This document shows positions 8,301-17,396 of a stretch of 64,000 bases of DNA, in pieces. Under the pieces are notes generated by a model. It was given only the letters and a program-made list of their open reading frames with translations. It was not told where the DNA came from and did not search any database. The stretch lies in contig NZ_JAGRRD010000001.1 in assembly GCF_018122735.1 (NCBI RefSeq), forward strand, positions 1,079,622-1,143,621, in the 5' to 3' direction. A program made the position numbers and the translations under genes. Each line of letters opens with the position of its first letter. Within the stretch, counting starts at the first letter, position 1. The stretch comes from Azoarcus sp. L1K30. GTDB lineage: Bacteria > Pseudomonadota > Gammaproteobacteria > Burkholderiales > Rhodocyclaceae.

Positions 8301-9194
8301 ATGCTGCAGACACGACACTCCCTTCAGGCGTTTGCGCTGGCCGCTTTCATCGGCCTTGCGTCACCGATCCACGCATACGCGACTTCGCCCACCCCTGCGG
8401 CCGAAAGCGCCCCCGGCGTCTACGGCAGCCCTCAGGGCGAGCGTGCCGCAGCACTGCTCGAACGCGCAGCCGATCATATTCGCAAGCACGGCATCATGGG
8501 TGTCGACGCATTCAGCCGTCAGGCCGAGTTCATCGACCGCGACCTCTATGTCTACGCGCTCGACATGAGCGGACGCTTTCTCGCCAGCGGCGGCGCGTCG
8601 GCCGCACTCGTCGGCCAGAACGTAATGGAAGAGACCGATCTCCAGGGCCGCCCCTTCTTTCGCGAGATGGTCGACATGGCTCGGACCCGCGATCAGGGCA
8701 GTATCGAATACCGTTGGTTCAATCCTGCAGACAGCAGCGGCGAACCCAAACTCACCCGTTTCCAGCGTGTCGGCAACATCATCGTCGCAGTCGGCTACTA
8801 CGCTCCGCGGGCAACCCCGGCACAGGCCAGAAGCCTGCTGAAAAGCGCATTGAAGGCAATGATCGACGACGAAGCGGCGGCCCTCGCCGCGTTCCAGCAG
8901 TTCAAGGGGCCGTTCGTGCGCGACGACCTGTACGTTTTCGTTGTCGACATCGCCACGGGCAAGGTACTGGCACATGGCGCCAATCCCGGTCTGGTCGGAT
9001 CAGACGGCAACGCGCAGCAGTCGCCCGACGGCCGACCCATCGTCAGCGAAATGCTCGCCCGCGTGCGCAAGTCGGGCAAGGGCGAACTGGAGTACGACTG
9101 GACAAACCCGACCACGGGCCGAGTCGAACGCAAACACAGCTTCTTCGCATCCATTCATGGTCGCCTGGTCGGCGTGGGTTATTTCTCGCGCTGA
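8301..9194 (+). CDS. Secreted protein with two Cache-like sensor domains
   Basis: The 297-residue protein starts at ATG 8301 behind a GGAGG site and has a signal peptide (about residues 1-26). The mature part contains two similar modules at about residues 50-170 and 175-297. Each contains a core such as DLYVYALDMSGRFLASG or DLYVFVVDIATGKVLAHG, followed by a D-G/Q-GRP-x-x-R/S-E-M segment and a closing strand (VGYYAPR, VGYFSR). This is the sCache_2-type fold normally found as the extracellular part of chemoreceptors and kinases, but no membrane or signalling domain follows. It lies 83 bases after the TRAP permease in the same direction. It may bind the same ligand in the periplasm, but no function is established. 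Confidence 0.8.
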   Translation: MLQTRHSLQAFALAAFIGLASPIHAYATSPTPAAESAPGVYGSPQGERAAALLERAADHIRKHGIMGVDAFSRQAEFIDRDLYVYALDMSGRFLASGGASAALVGQNVMEETDLQGRPFFREMVDMARTRDQGSIEYRWFNPADSSGEPKLTRFQRVGNIIVAVGYYAPRATPAQARSLLKSALKAMIDDEAAALAAFQQFKGPFVRDDLYVFVVDIATGKVLAHGANPGLVGSDGNAQQSPDGRPIVSEMLARVRKSGKGELEYDWTNPTTGRVERKHSFFASIHGRLVGVGYFSR

Positions 9195-9459
9195 CCAGAA
9201 AGCCGCTTCCGCGCGTCCTTCGCCGCCCCTCGTCTGGACCTTCATTGCCGAGCGCCCGCATGCACTTGGTCGGGAACTGATTGCCGCACGCAGCACTCAT
9301 CCGGACAATGGCAATCCACTCGATCGAATAGGTGAACTGCAGGCGCTACATCAGACACTCATCGGCCACCTGTGGAAGCTGGTAGGCAGGCCGGTGAAAA
9401 CCTGACATGAAATCAGCCTTACAATGCGGGTTCAAGACAACGCCCAGTGGAGCAGCAGC

Positions 9460-10419
9460 ATGACTTACAAGGTTTTCATCGACGGTCGTCACGGCACCAC
9501 CGGTCTCAAGATCGACGAGCGCCTGTCCGGCCGCGCAGAGATCGAGATCCTGACCATCCCTGAAGACAAGCGCAAGGACCCCGCGGTCAAGGCCGAGTAC
9601 GTCAATTCGGCCGACGTCGTCTTCCTGTGCCTGCCCGATGCCGCCTCGAAGGAATCGGTCTCGCTGCTTGCCCCGGGCAACACACGCACCCGCTTCCTCG
9701 ACGCAAGCACCGCGCACCGCACGCATCCGGACTGGGTCTACGGCTTTCCCGAACTCAATCCGGGCCAGCGTGAACGCGTGCGCAATGCGCAGAAGGTGGC
9801 GGTGCCGGGCTGTCATGCAAGCGGCTTCATCATGCTGATGCACCCGCTCGTGGCCGCCGGCATCGTGCCCGCCGACTATCCGGCCAGCACCTACTCCATC
9901 ACCGGCTACAGCGGCGGCGGCAAGGAGATGATCGCCAGTTACGAAGACGCCGGCGAACTGGGCGACAACATGCGTAGCCCCCGCTTCTACGCCCTCGGAC
10001 TCAGCCACAAGCATCTGCCCGAGATGCAGGCCCTGACCGGTCTCGCCAACAAGCCGCTGTTCACACCCATCGTCGGCAATTTTGCCCAGGGCATGGTGGT
10101 GGCCGTGCCGCTGCTGCCGCGCTTGCTCAAGCAGAAGGTCGCGGCGGCGGACATCCAGCACTTCTTCGCCGAGTACTACGCCGGAGAGACCTTCATCAAG
10201 GTCATGCCGTCGGACCCGGCGCCGATGCTCGATAACGGCTTTCTGCCCGCCACCACCTGCAACGACACCAATCGCGCAGAGATCTTCGCCTTCGGCCACG
10301 ACGACCAGATCCTCGTTGCCGCGCGCTTCGACAACCTCGGCAAGGGCGCCTCGGGTGCGGCGATCCAGTGCATGAACATCATGCTGGGGCTGGACGAGTC
10401 GGCCGGACTGGCGGTGTAA
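9460..10419 (+). CDS. argC: N-acetyl-gamma-glutamyl-phosphate reductase, short type 2
   Basis: ArgC reduces N-acetylglutamyl phosphate to the semialdehyde in arginine synthesis, using NADPH in the cytoplasm. The 319-residue form with a short N-terminus ([16 protein letters not shown]) is the type-2 enzyme. The active-site cysteine is at residue 118 in VPGCHASGF. The conserved [11 protein letters not shown] loop and the C-terminal [20 protein letters not shown] segment are intact. ATG 9460 follows a GGAGCAGCAG site; an ATG 36 bases upstream lacks a site and adds unconserved residues. selO follows after 5 bases, implying co-transcription. Confidence 0.93.
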   Translation: MTYKVFIDGRHGTTGLKIDERLSGRAEIEILTIPEDKRKDPAVKAEYVNSADVVFLCLPDAASKESVSLLAPGNTRTRFLDASTAHRTHPDWVYGFPELNPGQRERVRNAQKVAVPGCHASGFIMLMHPLVAAGIVPADYPASTYSITGYSGGGKEMIASYEDAGELGDNMRSPRFYALGLSHKHLPEMQALTGLANKPLFTPIVGNFAQGMVVAVPLLPRLLKQKVAAADIQHFFAEYYAGETFIKVMPSDPAPMLDNGFLPATTCNDTNRAEIFAFGHDDQILVAARFDNLGKGASGAAIQCMNIMLGLDESAGLAV

Positions 10420-10424
10420 CAGGC

Positions 10425-11915
10425 ATGAAGATGACGGGCATCGCGTTCGACAACACCTATGCGCGGGATCTGGTCGGGTTCTACGTACCCTGCCAACCCG
10501 AACCGGCGCCGGACCCGACGCTCGTCTACTTCAACCACGAACTCGCCGACGAACTCGCGCTCGGGCTGGACGATCTCGAGCCGCCGGCGCTGGCGGAGCT
10601 CTTCTCCGGCAACCGTCTGCCCGAGGGCGCGACGCCGATCGCCCAGGCCTATGCCGGCCACCAGTTCGGGCAATTTTCACCGCAACTGGGCGACGGTCGC
10701 GCGCTGCTGATCGGCGAGGTCATCGACCGCCTCAACCGACGCCGCGACATCGCCTTCAAGGGCTCGGGAAAGACCCCGTTCTCACGGCGCGGCGACGGTA
10801 AGGCCGCCATCGGCCCGATGCTGCGCGAGGTGCTGATCGGCGAGGCCATGCACGCGCTTGGCATTCCGACCACGCGAGCGCTCGCGGTGGTTGCCACCGG
10901 CGAGAGGGTGTATCGCGACCGCAGCCTGCCGGGCGCCACGCTGACACGCATTGCCGACAGCCACCTGCGCGTGGGCACCTTCCAGTTTTTCGCCACCCAC
11001 GGGTCCATCGAGCAACTGACGACACTGGCCGAGTACACCATCGCACGGCACGACCCCGAACTCGTGGGCGCGCCGGATCGATACCTGAACTTTCTGCAAC
11101 GGGTGGCGGAACGTCAGGCCGCACTGGTGGCGCAGTGGATGCACGTCGGTTTCATTCACGGCGTGATGAACACCGACAACATGAGTCTGGCCGGCGAAAC
11201 CATCGATTACGGCCCCTGCGCCTTCATGGACGCCTACGACCCGGGTACGGTCTTCAGTTCCATCGACGACATGGGCCGCTACGCCTACGATCAACAAGCG
11301 CGCATCGCACGCTGGAACCTGGCCCGCTTTGCCGAAACCCTGTTGCCACTGCTCGCCGACGACGAGCAGCAGGCGATCGAGCTGGCCACCGGGGTGATCG
11401 ACGCCTTCCCCGCACGCTACCAGCACCACTGGCTCGAAGGTGCCCGAGCCAAGCTCGGGCTGCGTGGGCAAATCGACGATGGCGAGCGCATCGACACCGC
11501 GCTTGCCCAGGACTGGTTGACTTTGCTGCAGGCCAAAAAGGTCGATTTCACGCTGGCCTGGCGACGACTCGCCGACGCCGCTGCGGGCGATGAAGGACCG
11601 CTGCGTGCGCTGTTCACCGAGCACCAGACACTCGACGACTGGCTGGCACGCTGGCAGGCGCGCTGCGCTGCAGAAGCTGACAGCCCCGGTCCAAGAGCGG
11701 AACACATGCGTCGCGTCAATCCGTGGCTGATTCCGCGCAATCACCGCGTCGAGGAGGCGCTCGACGCGGCTACGCAGGCGGGCGACCTGGCCCCCTTCGA
11801 GCAACTGCTGGAAGCCTTGCGACTGCCCTTCGAGGAACGCCCGGCATTCGCCCGTTACGCCGAGCCGGCACCGGCAGACTTCACCCAGGCGTTTCGTACC
11901 TTCTGCGGCACCTGA
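10425..11915 (+). CDS. selO: SelO/YdiU protein adenylyltransferase
   Basis: SelO is a pseudokinase-fold enzyme that transfers AMP to protein side chains and is linked to oxidative stress. The 496-residue length is standard. Recognisable blocks are the N-terminal NTYARDLVGFYVP, the YAGHQFGQFSPQLGDGRA loop near residues 75-92, the nucleotide-binding DIAFKGSGKTPFSRRGDGKA near 108-126, and HGVMNTDNMSLAGETIDYGP near 245-264, which holds the metal-binding N and D residues. The C-terminus ends in SCG-like FRTFCGT, without a selenocysteine. It starts 5 bases after argC, so it shares that transcript, though a metabolic link to arginine is not implied. Confidence 0.93.
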   Translation: MKMTGIAFDNTYARDLVGFYVPCQPEPAPDPTLVYFNHELADELALGLDDLEPPALAELFSGNRLPEGATPIAQAYAGHQFGQFSPQLGDGRALLIGEVIDRLNRRRDIAFKGSGKTPFSRRGDGKAAIGPMLREVLIGEAMHALGIPTTRALAVVATGERVYRDRSLPGATLTRIADSHLRVGTFQFFATHGSIEQLTTLAEYTIARHDPELVGAPDRYLNFLQRVAERQAALVAQWMHVGFIHGVMNTDNMSLAGETIDYGPCAFMDAYDPGTVFSSIDDMGRYAYDQQARIARWNLARFAETLLPLLADDEQQAIELATGVIDAFPARYQHHWLEGARAKLGLRGQIDDGERIDTALAQDWLTLLQAKKVDFTLAWRRLADAAAGDEGPLRALFTEHQTLDDWLARWQARCAAEADSPGPRAEHMRRVNPWLIPRNHRVEEALDAATQAGDLAPFEQLLEALRLPFEERPAFARYAEPAPADFTQAFRTFCGT

Positions 11916-12018
11916 GTGCAGCGCGACCCACCGTCACCCGGTCCTGATCGCCGACACGACATCGACCGGCCGGGCGCAGGCCCGGAACACGAACCGGACA
12001 TTCCCGGCGCCGGATGCG

Positions 12019-12945
12019 TCACCGCATTGGTTCGGCCAATCCGCCACCATTGAGCGCCTTGTCCGCCCTGAGCATGTCAACGGCCAGATCGACGAAACGC
12101 CTGACCTTGGCCGAGCGCAAGCGGCCCTCGCCGTGGATCACATGAACCGGCAGCGGCATCTCCTCATACGCTGACAGCACCACCCTGATCGTCCCCGCCG
12201 CCTCTTCATCCGCGATCTGATAGGACATCAGCCGGGTCAGCCCGAAGCCCTCACGGGCAGCCTCGAGAGCCCCGTCATTGGTGTTGACCAGAATGCGTGG
12301 CTTGAGCCTGATGCTCAGTTTCTTGCCGTCCCTGAGAAATGGCCATTCAGCGCCAGTCGAGACGGCAGTGGCGGAAATGATGCGGTGCCCAGCCAGGTCC
12401 TCGGGCGTGTCCGGCGTACCGTACTGTTCCAGATAGGCGGGCGCGGCACAGACGACACGACGCACCTGCCCCACCCGGATCGCATGCAGCGACGAGTCCG
12501 GCAAGTGCCCGATGCGAATGCCGACATCGAGCCCTTCGTCGACCAGATTGACGACACGATCGATGAGAAACGCCGATACCGTCGTCTGGTCGAAGATCCG
12601 CTGGTAAGCCGTGATGACCGGCATCACATAGCGCTTGCCGAACAACACCGGCGCCGTAACCGCGAGTCGTCCGCGCGGCGTCGCGTTGATCCCGGCCGCA
12701 GCCTCGTCTGCCTCTTCCACCTCGAGCAGGATGCGCCGCGCGTCCTCAAGATAGCGGCCGCCAGCCTCGGTCACCCGCACCAGGCGCGTGGTCCGCGTCA
12801 GCAGTCGCACGCCCAGACGCCCTTCGAGGCAGGCAACGGCACGGGTCACCGCCGGCGGGGACATGCGCAGGCGCCGCGCCGCCGCCGCAAAGCTCTCCTC
12901 CTCGGCCACCGCGACGAACACCGTCATCAGATGAAATCGATCCAC
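12019..12945 (-). CDS. LysR-family transcriptional regulator
   Basis: The 308-residue protein has an N-terminal winged helix (residues 1-60, with SFAAAARRLRMSPPAVTRAV as the recognition region) and a periplasmic-binding-like effector domain (about 90-295). It belongs to the group with a GRLAVTAPVLFGK segment after the linker, common among regulators of small redox or detoxification genes. It is divergent from the PPOX flavoprotein gene at 13115 across 169 bases, the usual arrangement for a LysR protein and its target. The effector is unknown. Confidence 0.9.
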   Translation of the reverse strand: MDRFHLMTVFVAVAEEESFAAAARRLRMSPPAVTRAVACLEGRLGVRLLTRTTRLVRVTEAGGRYLEDARRILLEVEEADEAAAGINATPRGRLAVTAPVLFGKRYVMPVITAYQRIFDQTTVSAFLIDRVVNLVDEGLDVGIRIGHLPDSSLHAIRVGQVRRVVCAAPAYLEQYGTPDTPEDLAGHRIISATAVSTGAEWPFLRDGKKLSIRLKPRILVNTNDGALEAAREGFGLTRLMSYQIADEEAAGTIRVVLSAYEEMPLPVHVIHGEGRLRSAKVRRFVDLAVDMLRADKALNGGGLAEPMR

Positions 12946-13114
12946 CTATTCTTCCTGCTTCCGAAATAGTGGGTTTCATTCTACGGATATTCTTCTCACG
13001 GATGGAATTTGGCAGAGTGGCAGCCATTGGCAACGCGATCGCCAACCCAACAACACGCTCGACCGCCCACTCAAGCGGGGCAAAGTACGCTCCCGCTCAC
13101 AAGGAGATATCCAC

Positions 13115-13726
13115 ATGGCCCGCGCCTTTGCAAAGATTGCCTTCACGCCTGGCGTCCAAGCCGTGCAGACGCGCATGGGCAGCCGCCACGCCTACCGTTC
13201 CGTCGACATGGGCGAATCGGAGGCGGTTGCACTGACCTCGTTCGAGACGGAATTCATCCGCAGCCGCGACAGCTTCTATCAGGGCACGGTCGGTGAAAAC
13301 GGCTGGCCCTATGTGCAGCACCGTGGCGGCCCCATCGGGTTTCTGAAGGTGCTGGACGCACGCACGATCGGCTATGCGGATTTCTCCGGCAACCGCCAGT
13401 ACATTTCGGTTGGCAATCTCGAGGGAGATGCGCGTGTGAGCCTTTTCCTGATGGACTACCCGGGACAGCGGCGCCTGAAGATCTGGGGGCATGCCCGCCT
13501 GATCGACAAAGACAGCGAACCGGCCCTGATTGCGCGGCTGGCATCGCCGGACTATCCCGCCCGTATCGAGCGCGGCGTGCTGATCACGGTCGACGCCTTC
13601 GACTGGAACTGCCCGAAATTCATCACCCCGCGGTTCACCGAACGCGAACTGAACGCGCTTGTCGATGACGGACTCGGCCAACCGGCGCCGCGCCGTCAGC
13701 GCGGAGGCGCCGGCCCGCACGGATGA
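13115..13726 (+). CDS. Pyridoxamine-5'-phosphate-oxidase-like flavin-binding protein
   Basis: The 203-residue protein has the split-barrel FMN-binding fold of the PPOX family. Clear segments are FIRSRDSFYQGTVGENGWPY (near residues 48-67), QHRGGPIGFLKVLD, YADFSGNRQY, and LKIWGHARLID. Members bind FMN, F420 or haem and reduce small molecules; this subgroup lacks the extra C-terminal half of true PdxH, so vitamin B6 synthesis is unlikely. An AAGGAGAT ribosome-binding site precedes the ATG. The divergent LysR gene is the probable regulator. The C-terminus converges closely with the AEC permease gene, 28 bases apart. Confidence 0.85.
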   Translation: MARAFAKIAFTPGVQAVQTRMGSRHAYRSVDMGESEAVALTSFETEFIRSRDSFYQGTVGENGWPYVQHRGGPIGFLKVLDARTIGYADFSGNRQYISVGNLEGDARVSLFLMDYPGQRRLKIWGHARLIDKDSEPALIARLASPDYPARIERGVLITVDAFDWNCPKFITPRFTERELNALVDDGLGQPAPRRQRGGAGPHG

Positions 13727-13754
13727 CGCCCGCAGGGGCCGCCGCGCGGCTGCG

Positions 13755-14660
13755 TCATCCCAAGAGTATCAGCACAAGCATCAGGCTGAGCGCCGACAGC
13801 AGCGTCTGCAAAGTGATGATGCCGGCCATCAGGTGGGCATCACCGCCCAATTGACGGGTCAGCACATACGCGGTTGGCGCCGTCGGCAAGGCGAAGAAAA
13901 GCACCAGGATGGCGCGTTCGTTGGCGGGCAGCCCGAGCAGGACGGCGCAGGCAAACGCGACTGCCGGCACCAGCAGGAGACGGCTCAGGCTGTTCGCGAG
14001 CAACGCCTTCAGCTCGCCGCGAAGTTCGCCCGGCTTCAATGCAGCACCCACGCACAGCAGCCCCAGCGGCAGGCTGGACGCCGCCAGCAGCGCCAGCAGT
14101 CGATCCGCGCCCCACTTGATCTCAATACCGCTCAGGTTGAGCAAGGCACCGGCCGCGCAGGCAAGAATGAGGGGGTTCTTCGCGATCGGGCGCAGCAGCG
14201 ATTTCGCGCTGGTGTGGCACCCCGCAGACAGGGCCAGCACCGACAGCACGTTGACGGTGGGCACGAGCAGCGCCAGCATCACCGCCGCCAGCAGCAGACC
14301 TTCCTTGCCGAAAAAACCGCCAATCGCCGCCAGCCCCAGATAGGTGTTGAAGCGCAGCGTCCCCTGGAGCATCACACCGAAACGCGCCGCAGGCCAGGCA
14401 TGAACCCGACGCGCGATCAGCAGCCCGACGCAACACGCCGCCAAGGCAAGCGCGACCGCCACCAGCAGGCGCGGCAACGCGGGGTTGTCCAGCGGCGCGC
14501 TCGCCAGGCTCTTGAACAACAGCGCAGGGAAAAGCACGAAATAGTTGAAACGCTCGGCACCGGGCCAGAACTCCCGCCCCGGGAACCCGTGCTTCTGCAT
14601 GTAGAACCCGGTAACGATCAACACGAAGAGCGGCCACAATGCCTGCAGCACGTCGATCAT
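13755..14660 (-). CDS. AEC-family (auxin efflux carrier) permease
   Basis: The protein of about 301 residues is almost entirely hydrophobic, with about ten membrane segments in two five-helix halves, as in the AEC family. Typical pieces are IDVLQALWPLFVLIVTGFYM at the N-terminus, the N-x-x-L/F-P-A-L segment FNYFVLFPALLFKSLA, and the closing TLLSALSLMLVLIL. The family exports or imports organic acids, including malate and malonate; the substrate here is unknown. I chose ATG 14660, which places the first helix at the N-terminus; a TTG at 14690 would add ten residues but has its AGGA too close. Confidence 0.85.
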   Translation of the reverse strand: MIDVLQALWPLFVLIVTGFYMQKHGFPGREFWPGAERFNYFVLFPALLFKSLASAPLDNPALPRLLVAVALALAACCVGLLIARRVHAWPAARFGVMLQGTLRFNTYLGLAAIGGFFGKEGLLLAAVMLALLVPTVNVLSVLALSAGCHTSAKSLLRPIAKNPLILACAAGALLNLSGIEIKWGADRLLALLAASSLPLGLLCVGAALKPGELRGELKALLANSLSRLLLVPAVAFACAVLLGLPANERAILVLFFALPTAPTAYVLTRQLGGDAHLMAGIITLQTLLSALSLMLVLILLG

Positions 14661-14690
14661 CGGCGTGGAAATCCTACGAATCGTCTGCAA

Positions 14691-15036
14691 TTCCTCGCAG
14701 ACGGGTACAAGCCGTCACCTGAACCGGGCATAGACGGATATTCCAACGCAAACCACGAATTCGATCACCATTCCACTCCACCAAGGCGCATGTGCGCGAT
14801 CAAGAGTCGTCCTCGTCATCCGCTAACGAGCAGCCATTCTTCAAGAACGGCATCGCCCGGCGACAGGCTGGCGATTGTTGAGCGGCAGCATGGTACAGCA
14901 CGACCTCGCCACCAATGTTGGAGCACTCGGCCAATGGCCGTCAGCATACGATAAGTGGCCTGGGCCCCTTTCCCGGGGATGCCAGACACGGTAGTCGCTC
15001 GAGACGCACTTACCGAGCCAGGCAATGCGCGGAATG
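14691..15036. other. Intergenic region without a recognisable gene
   Basis: This stretch separates the AEC permease start (minus strand) and the end of the second LysR gene (also minus strand). A 69-codon open frame on the minus strand (14816-15025) has no family features and no good ribosome-binding site. I see no RNA gene, repeat or clear terminator. Confidence 0.5.
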
Positions 15037-15951
15037 CTAGCTGAACGACGCCAACTGCTTCAGTCCGCCATCAACGATACCCTGCAGCACATTCATCGCC
15101 GTGCGACAAGCGATTGTCAGTTCTCCATGAGGGGACATTGCCAGTGCGATATGCCTGGTAATGGATGGATCGACAAGTCGCGACGCCTTCAGACGGCACG
15201 CCTTCGCCGCAGCGGAAATCGCGTACGGGCCCAGAAGCGCATAACCTCCGCCTTCGGAAACCACGTGGGTCTGCAAGGCAAGGCAGTCCGCCTCAAGCAC
15301 GACATTCAGCGAGATACCGTGATCGGCGCTGAGTTGGTCGAGACGGTCGCGCCAACTATTCGGTCGGCAGAAGAGGACAAGTGGAAGCTCGTGAAGCGCG
15401 GCAAATGAGATCGTATCGTGAGCCGTCAAGTGACTATCCGCAGGACCGACGAGATAGGTATCCGTTTCGACAAGGTAGACGTCGCCGTTTCTGGGCGTGG
15501 GGCTATGGCGAAACAAGATAGCCAGATCCACGTACCCGGTTTCCAGCCAGTGTTCAAGCTGGGCCCCCTGTCCCTCGCGCACGACCAGATCGATCATCGG
15601 AAACTCCGATCTGAGCCGAAAATGCAAGCTGCTCACAAGGGGGTGTGCAACTGAAGGCAGGATGCCAAGCCGTACCGTTCCAATCGGCGTTCCCGCCGCT
15701 TCTCGAATGTCGTTCGACAACTGAGCCGTGCTCGCCAGCCAGGCACGCACCTTGGGCATGATGCGCAGCCCAAGCTCGGTCAGCACGACGCCTCGCCCCG
15801 TGCGCTGGAACAAACGCCCTCCGCACTCGCGTTCAAGATCCGCAATCTGCCGGCTGATGTGGGGTTGGCTAGTGCCATACGCCACAGCCACTTTGCTGAG
15901 GCTCCCAAGCTCGACTGCGTCGATGAAGAGTTTCCAGGTCTCGAAGTCCAT
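15037..15951 (-). CDS. LysR-family regulator of the porin/TAXI module
   Basis: This 304-residue LysR protein has its helix-turn-helix at residues 15-50 (GSLSKVAVAYGTSQPHISRQ) and the effector-binding domain at about 90-295. Its helix-turn-helix and the GTVRLGILPSVAHPLVSSL linker-proximal region resemble regulators of aromatic or organic-acid catabolism. It is divergent from a porin gene with 198 bases between the starts. Downstream of the porin lie a DapA-like enzyme and a TAXI transporter, so control of that set is likely. The inducer cannot be deduced. Confidence 0.9.
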   Translation of the reverse strand: MDFETWKLFIDAVELGSLSKVAVAYGTSQPHISRQIADLERECGGRLFQRTGRGVVLTELGLRIMPKVRAWLASTAQLSNDIREAAGTPIGTVRLGILPSVAHPLVSSLHFRLRSEFPMIDLVVREGQGAQLEHWLETGYVDLAILFRHSPTPRNGDVYLVETDTYLVGPADSHLTAHDTISFAALHELPLVLFCRPNSWRDRLDQLSADHGISLNVVLEADCLALQTHVVSEGGGYALLGPYAISAAAKACRLKASRLVDPSITRHIALAMSPHGELTIACRTAMNVLQGIVDGGLKQLASFS

Positions 15952-15986
15952 ATCGCCAACGACTCAAGCCAAACGTTTGAAGTATA

Positions 15987-16003
15987 CCTGAAATGCCTGA
16001 AAT
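15987..16003. promoter_or_regulatory. Tandem CCTGAAAT repeat in the divergent LysR/porin control region
   Basis: Two copies of CCTGAAAT start 9 bases apart, close to the LysR gene start. Their position suits an autoregulatory or activator binding element, but no family consensus proves this. Confidence 0.25.
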
Positions 16004-16098
16004 ACGCCTTCTAACATACCACCACTCTCCATAGACTTCATCCCATACCCACCGCGATTGCATTGCGAAGTGGGTGTCCATAAGCAACCTGATCGCCG

Positions 16099-16117
16099 AC
16101 CCGCTCGTCGAGCGGGT
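16099..16117. promoter_or_regulatory. Perfect 9-bp-arm palindrome upstream of the porin gene
   Basis: ACCCGCTCG-T-CGAGCGGGT is a perfect inverted repeat with a one-base centre, ending 32 bases before the porin ATG. As DNA it could be a dimeric regulator site; as RNA it would form a hairpin (with a small loop after fraying) in the leader just upstream of the ribosome-binding site. Confidence 0.4.
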
Positions 16118-16149
16118 GCAAATGAGAATAAACACAGGTGGAGACAAGA

Positions 16150-17172
16150 ATGAAATACACGAGAACCGTAATCAAGACGCTACTGGCAGGACTACTGACA
16201 GGCGCCATGACGGCAGGTGCACACGCAGACTCGGTCCAAGTCTACGGCCTGGTCGGACTCTACGTCGGCAGTATCAAGCACAGTGGCGACACCGAATCGA
16301 CCCGCGCTCTCAACGGCGGAGGGCTGCAGACCTCCTTCATCGGGGTGAAGGGATCCGAGGACCTGGGCGGTGGCCTCAAGGCCCTTTTCGCTCTCGAGAG
16401 CTTCTTTCGCCCTGACACCGGCGAACAGGGTCGCTCTTCAGCAGACCCCCTGCTCTCTCGCAATGGCTGGGTCGGCATCGAGGGCGCATTTGGCCGTGTA
16501 AGCGCTGGCCGTCAGACCAATCCGACCTATGCCGTCATGTCGCAGTTGAGCCCGTTCGGTGCCTCGGTCGTCTTTTCTCCCCTCACGGTGCAGTCTTTCA
16601 TCCCGTCATACGGACGAAACGTTCTCGGTGACTCGGTGTGGAACAACGTAGTGAAGTATGCGACGCCCAACCTTGGCGGACTCCGCGGCTCAGTCCTCTA
16701 TGGGTTCGGGGAAACCGGGGGCGGTGCAGGCTCTGGCAATACCGGTATCCACGCCACCTATCGGGCCGGCAAATTCATGGGGGCGATCTCGGTGCAGCGC
16801 GTCCGTATGCAAGCCAGCACACGCCTTGTGGATCCGCAGCGGGCATGGCTCGCAGGAGCGACATATGATTTCGGGGTAGCCACGATATATGCCAATACGA
16901 TTCGCACCAGCATCGACAACGGCAACAAGACCCGGCTCTACGATTTGGGAATGTCGGTGCCCATCTCCAGGCCCGGCAAGCTGATGCTCGAAGCGGCCCA
17001 AACCCGGACCGACCTTAAACAAGCGGCAGATCACCGCCGCACGACGGTTTCTTTCGGCTACGACCACCGCCTGTCCAAGCGCACCGACGTCTTCGCAATC
17101 TATTCATACGACAAGAGAACGGACAAGAACCTCGGCAATACGATCGCCGCGGGTATCCGTCACTTGTTCTGA
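16150..17172 (+). CDS. Gram-negative outer-membrane porin
   Basis: The 340-residue protein is a 16-strand-type porin of the betaproteobacterial family. ATG 16150 follows a GGTGGAG site; a start 12 bases earlier is less well placed. A signal peptide covers about residues 1-26 (ending AGAHA). The mature start DSVQVYGLVGLYV is the family hallmark, followed by GLQTSFIGVKGSEDLGGGL and an NGWVGIEGAFGRVSAGRQ segment. It ends in IAAGIRHLF, with the terminal Phe needed for outer-membrane assembly. As the first gene after the divergent LysR, it likely supplies outer-membrane entry for the TAXI transporter substrate encoded downstream. Confidence 0.92.
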   Translation: MKYTRTVIKTLLAGLLTGAMTAGAHADSVQVYGLVGLYVGSIKHSGDTESTRALNGGGLQTSFIGVKGSEDLGGGLKALFALESFFRPDTGEQGRSSADPLLSRNGWVGIEGAFGRVSAGRQTNPTYAVMSQLSPFGASVVFSPLTVQSFIPSYGRNVLGDSVWNNVVKYATPNLGGLRGSVLYGFGETGGGAGSGNTGIHATYRAGKFMGAISVQRVRMQASTRLVDPQRAWLAGATYDFGVATIYANTIRTSIDNGNKTRLYDLGMSVPISRPGKLMLEAAQTRTDLKQAADHRRTTVSFGYDHRLSKRTDVFAIYSYDKRTDKNLGNTIAAGIRHLF

Positions 17173-17396
17173 ACAAGCCGACATCGCAAGCGCGGGAAAC
17201 CGATTCCCCGACAGACACGGCATGAACCACCCCATTCTCTGCTCGCGAGGCCGATGCCGACGCACACACTCACGCGCGGTGCGTACTCGAGAGCAGGACG
17301 ACTCGCGCTGCCCCCCAGCGCGCGTAACCAAGGTGCAGGTAACCGACGCCCCGGAAGCCTCGCATCGTTTCCCCCTGGCAAATTGAAGGAACTGAA

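Noticed and set aside
14816-15025. Small minus-strand gene between AEC permease and LysR
   Set aside because: No conserved features, poor start context and atypical composition.
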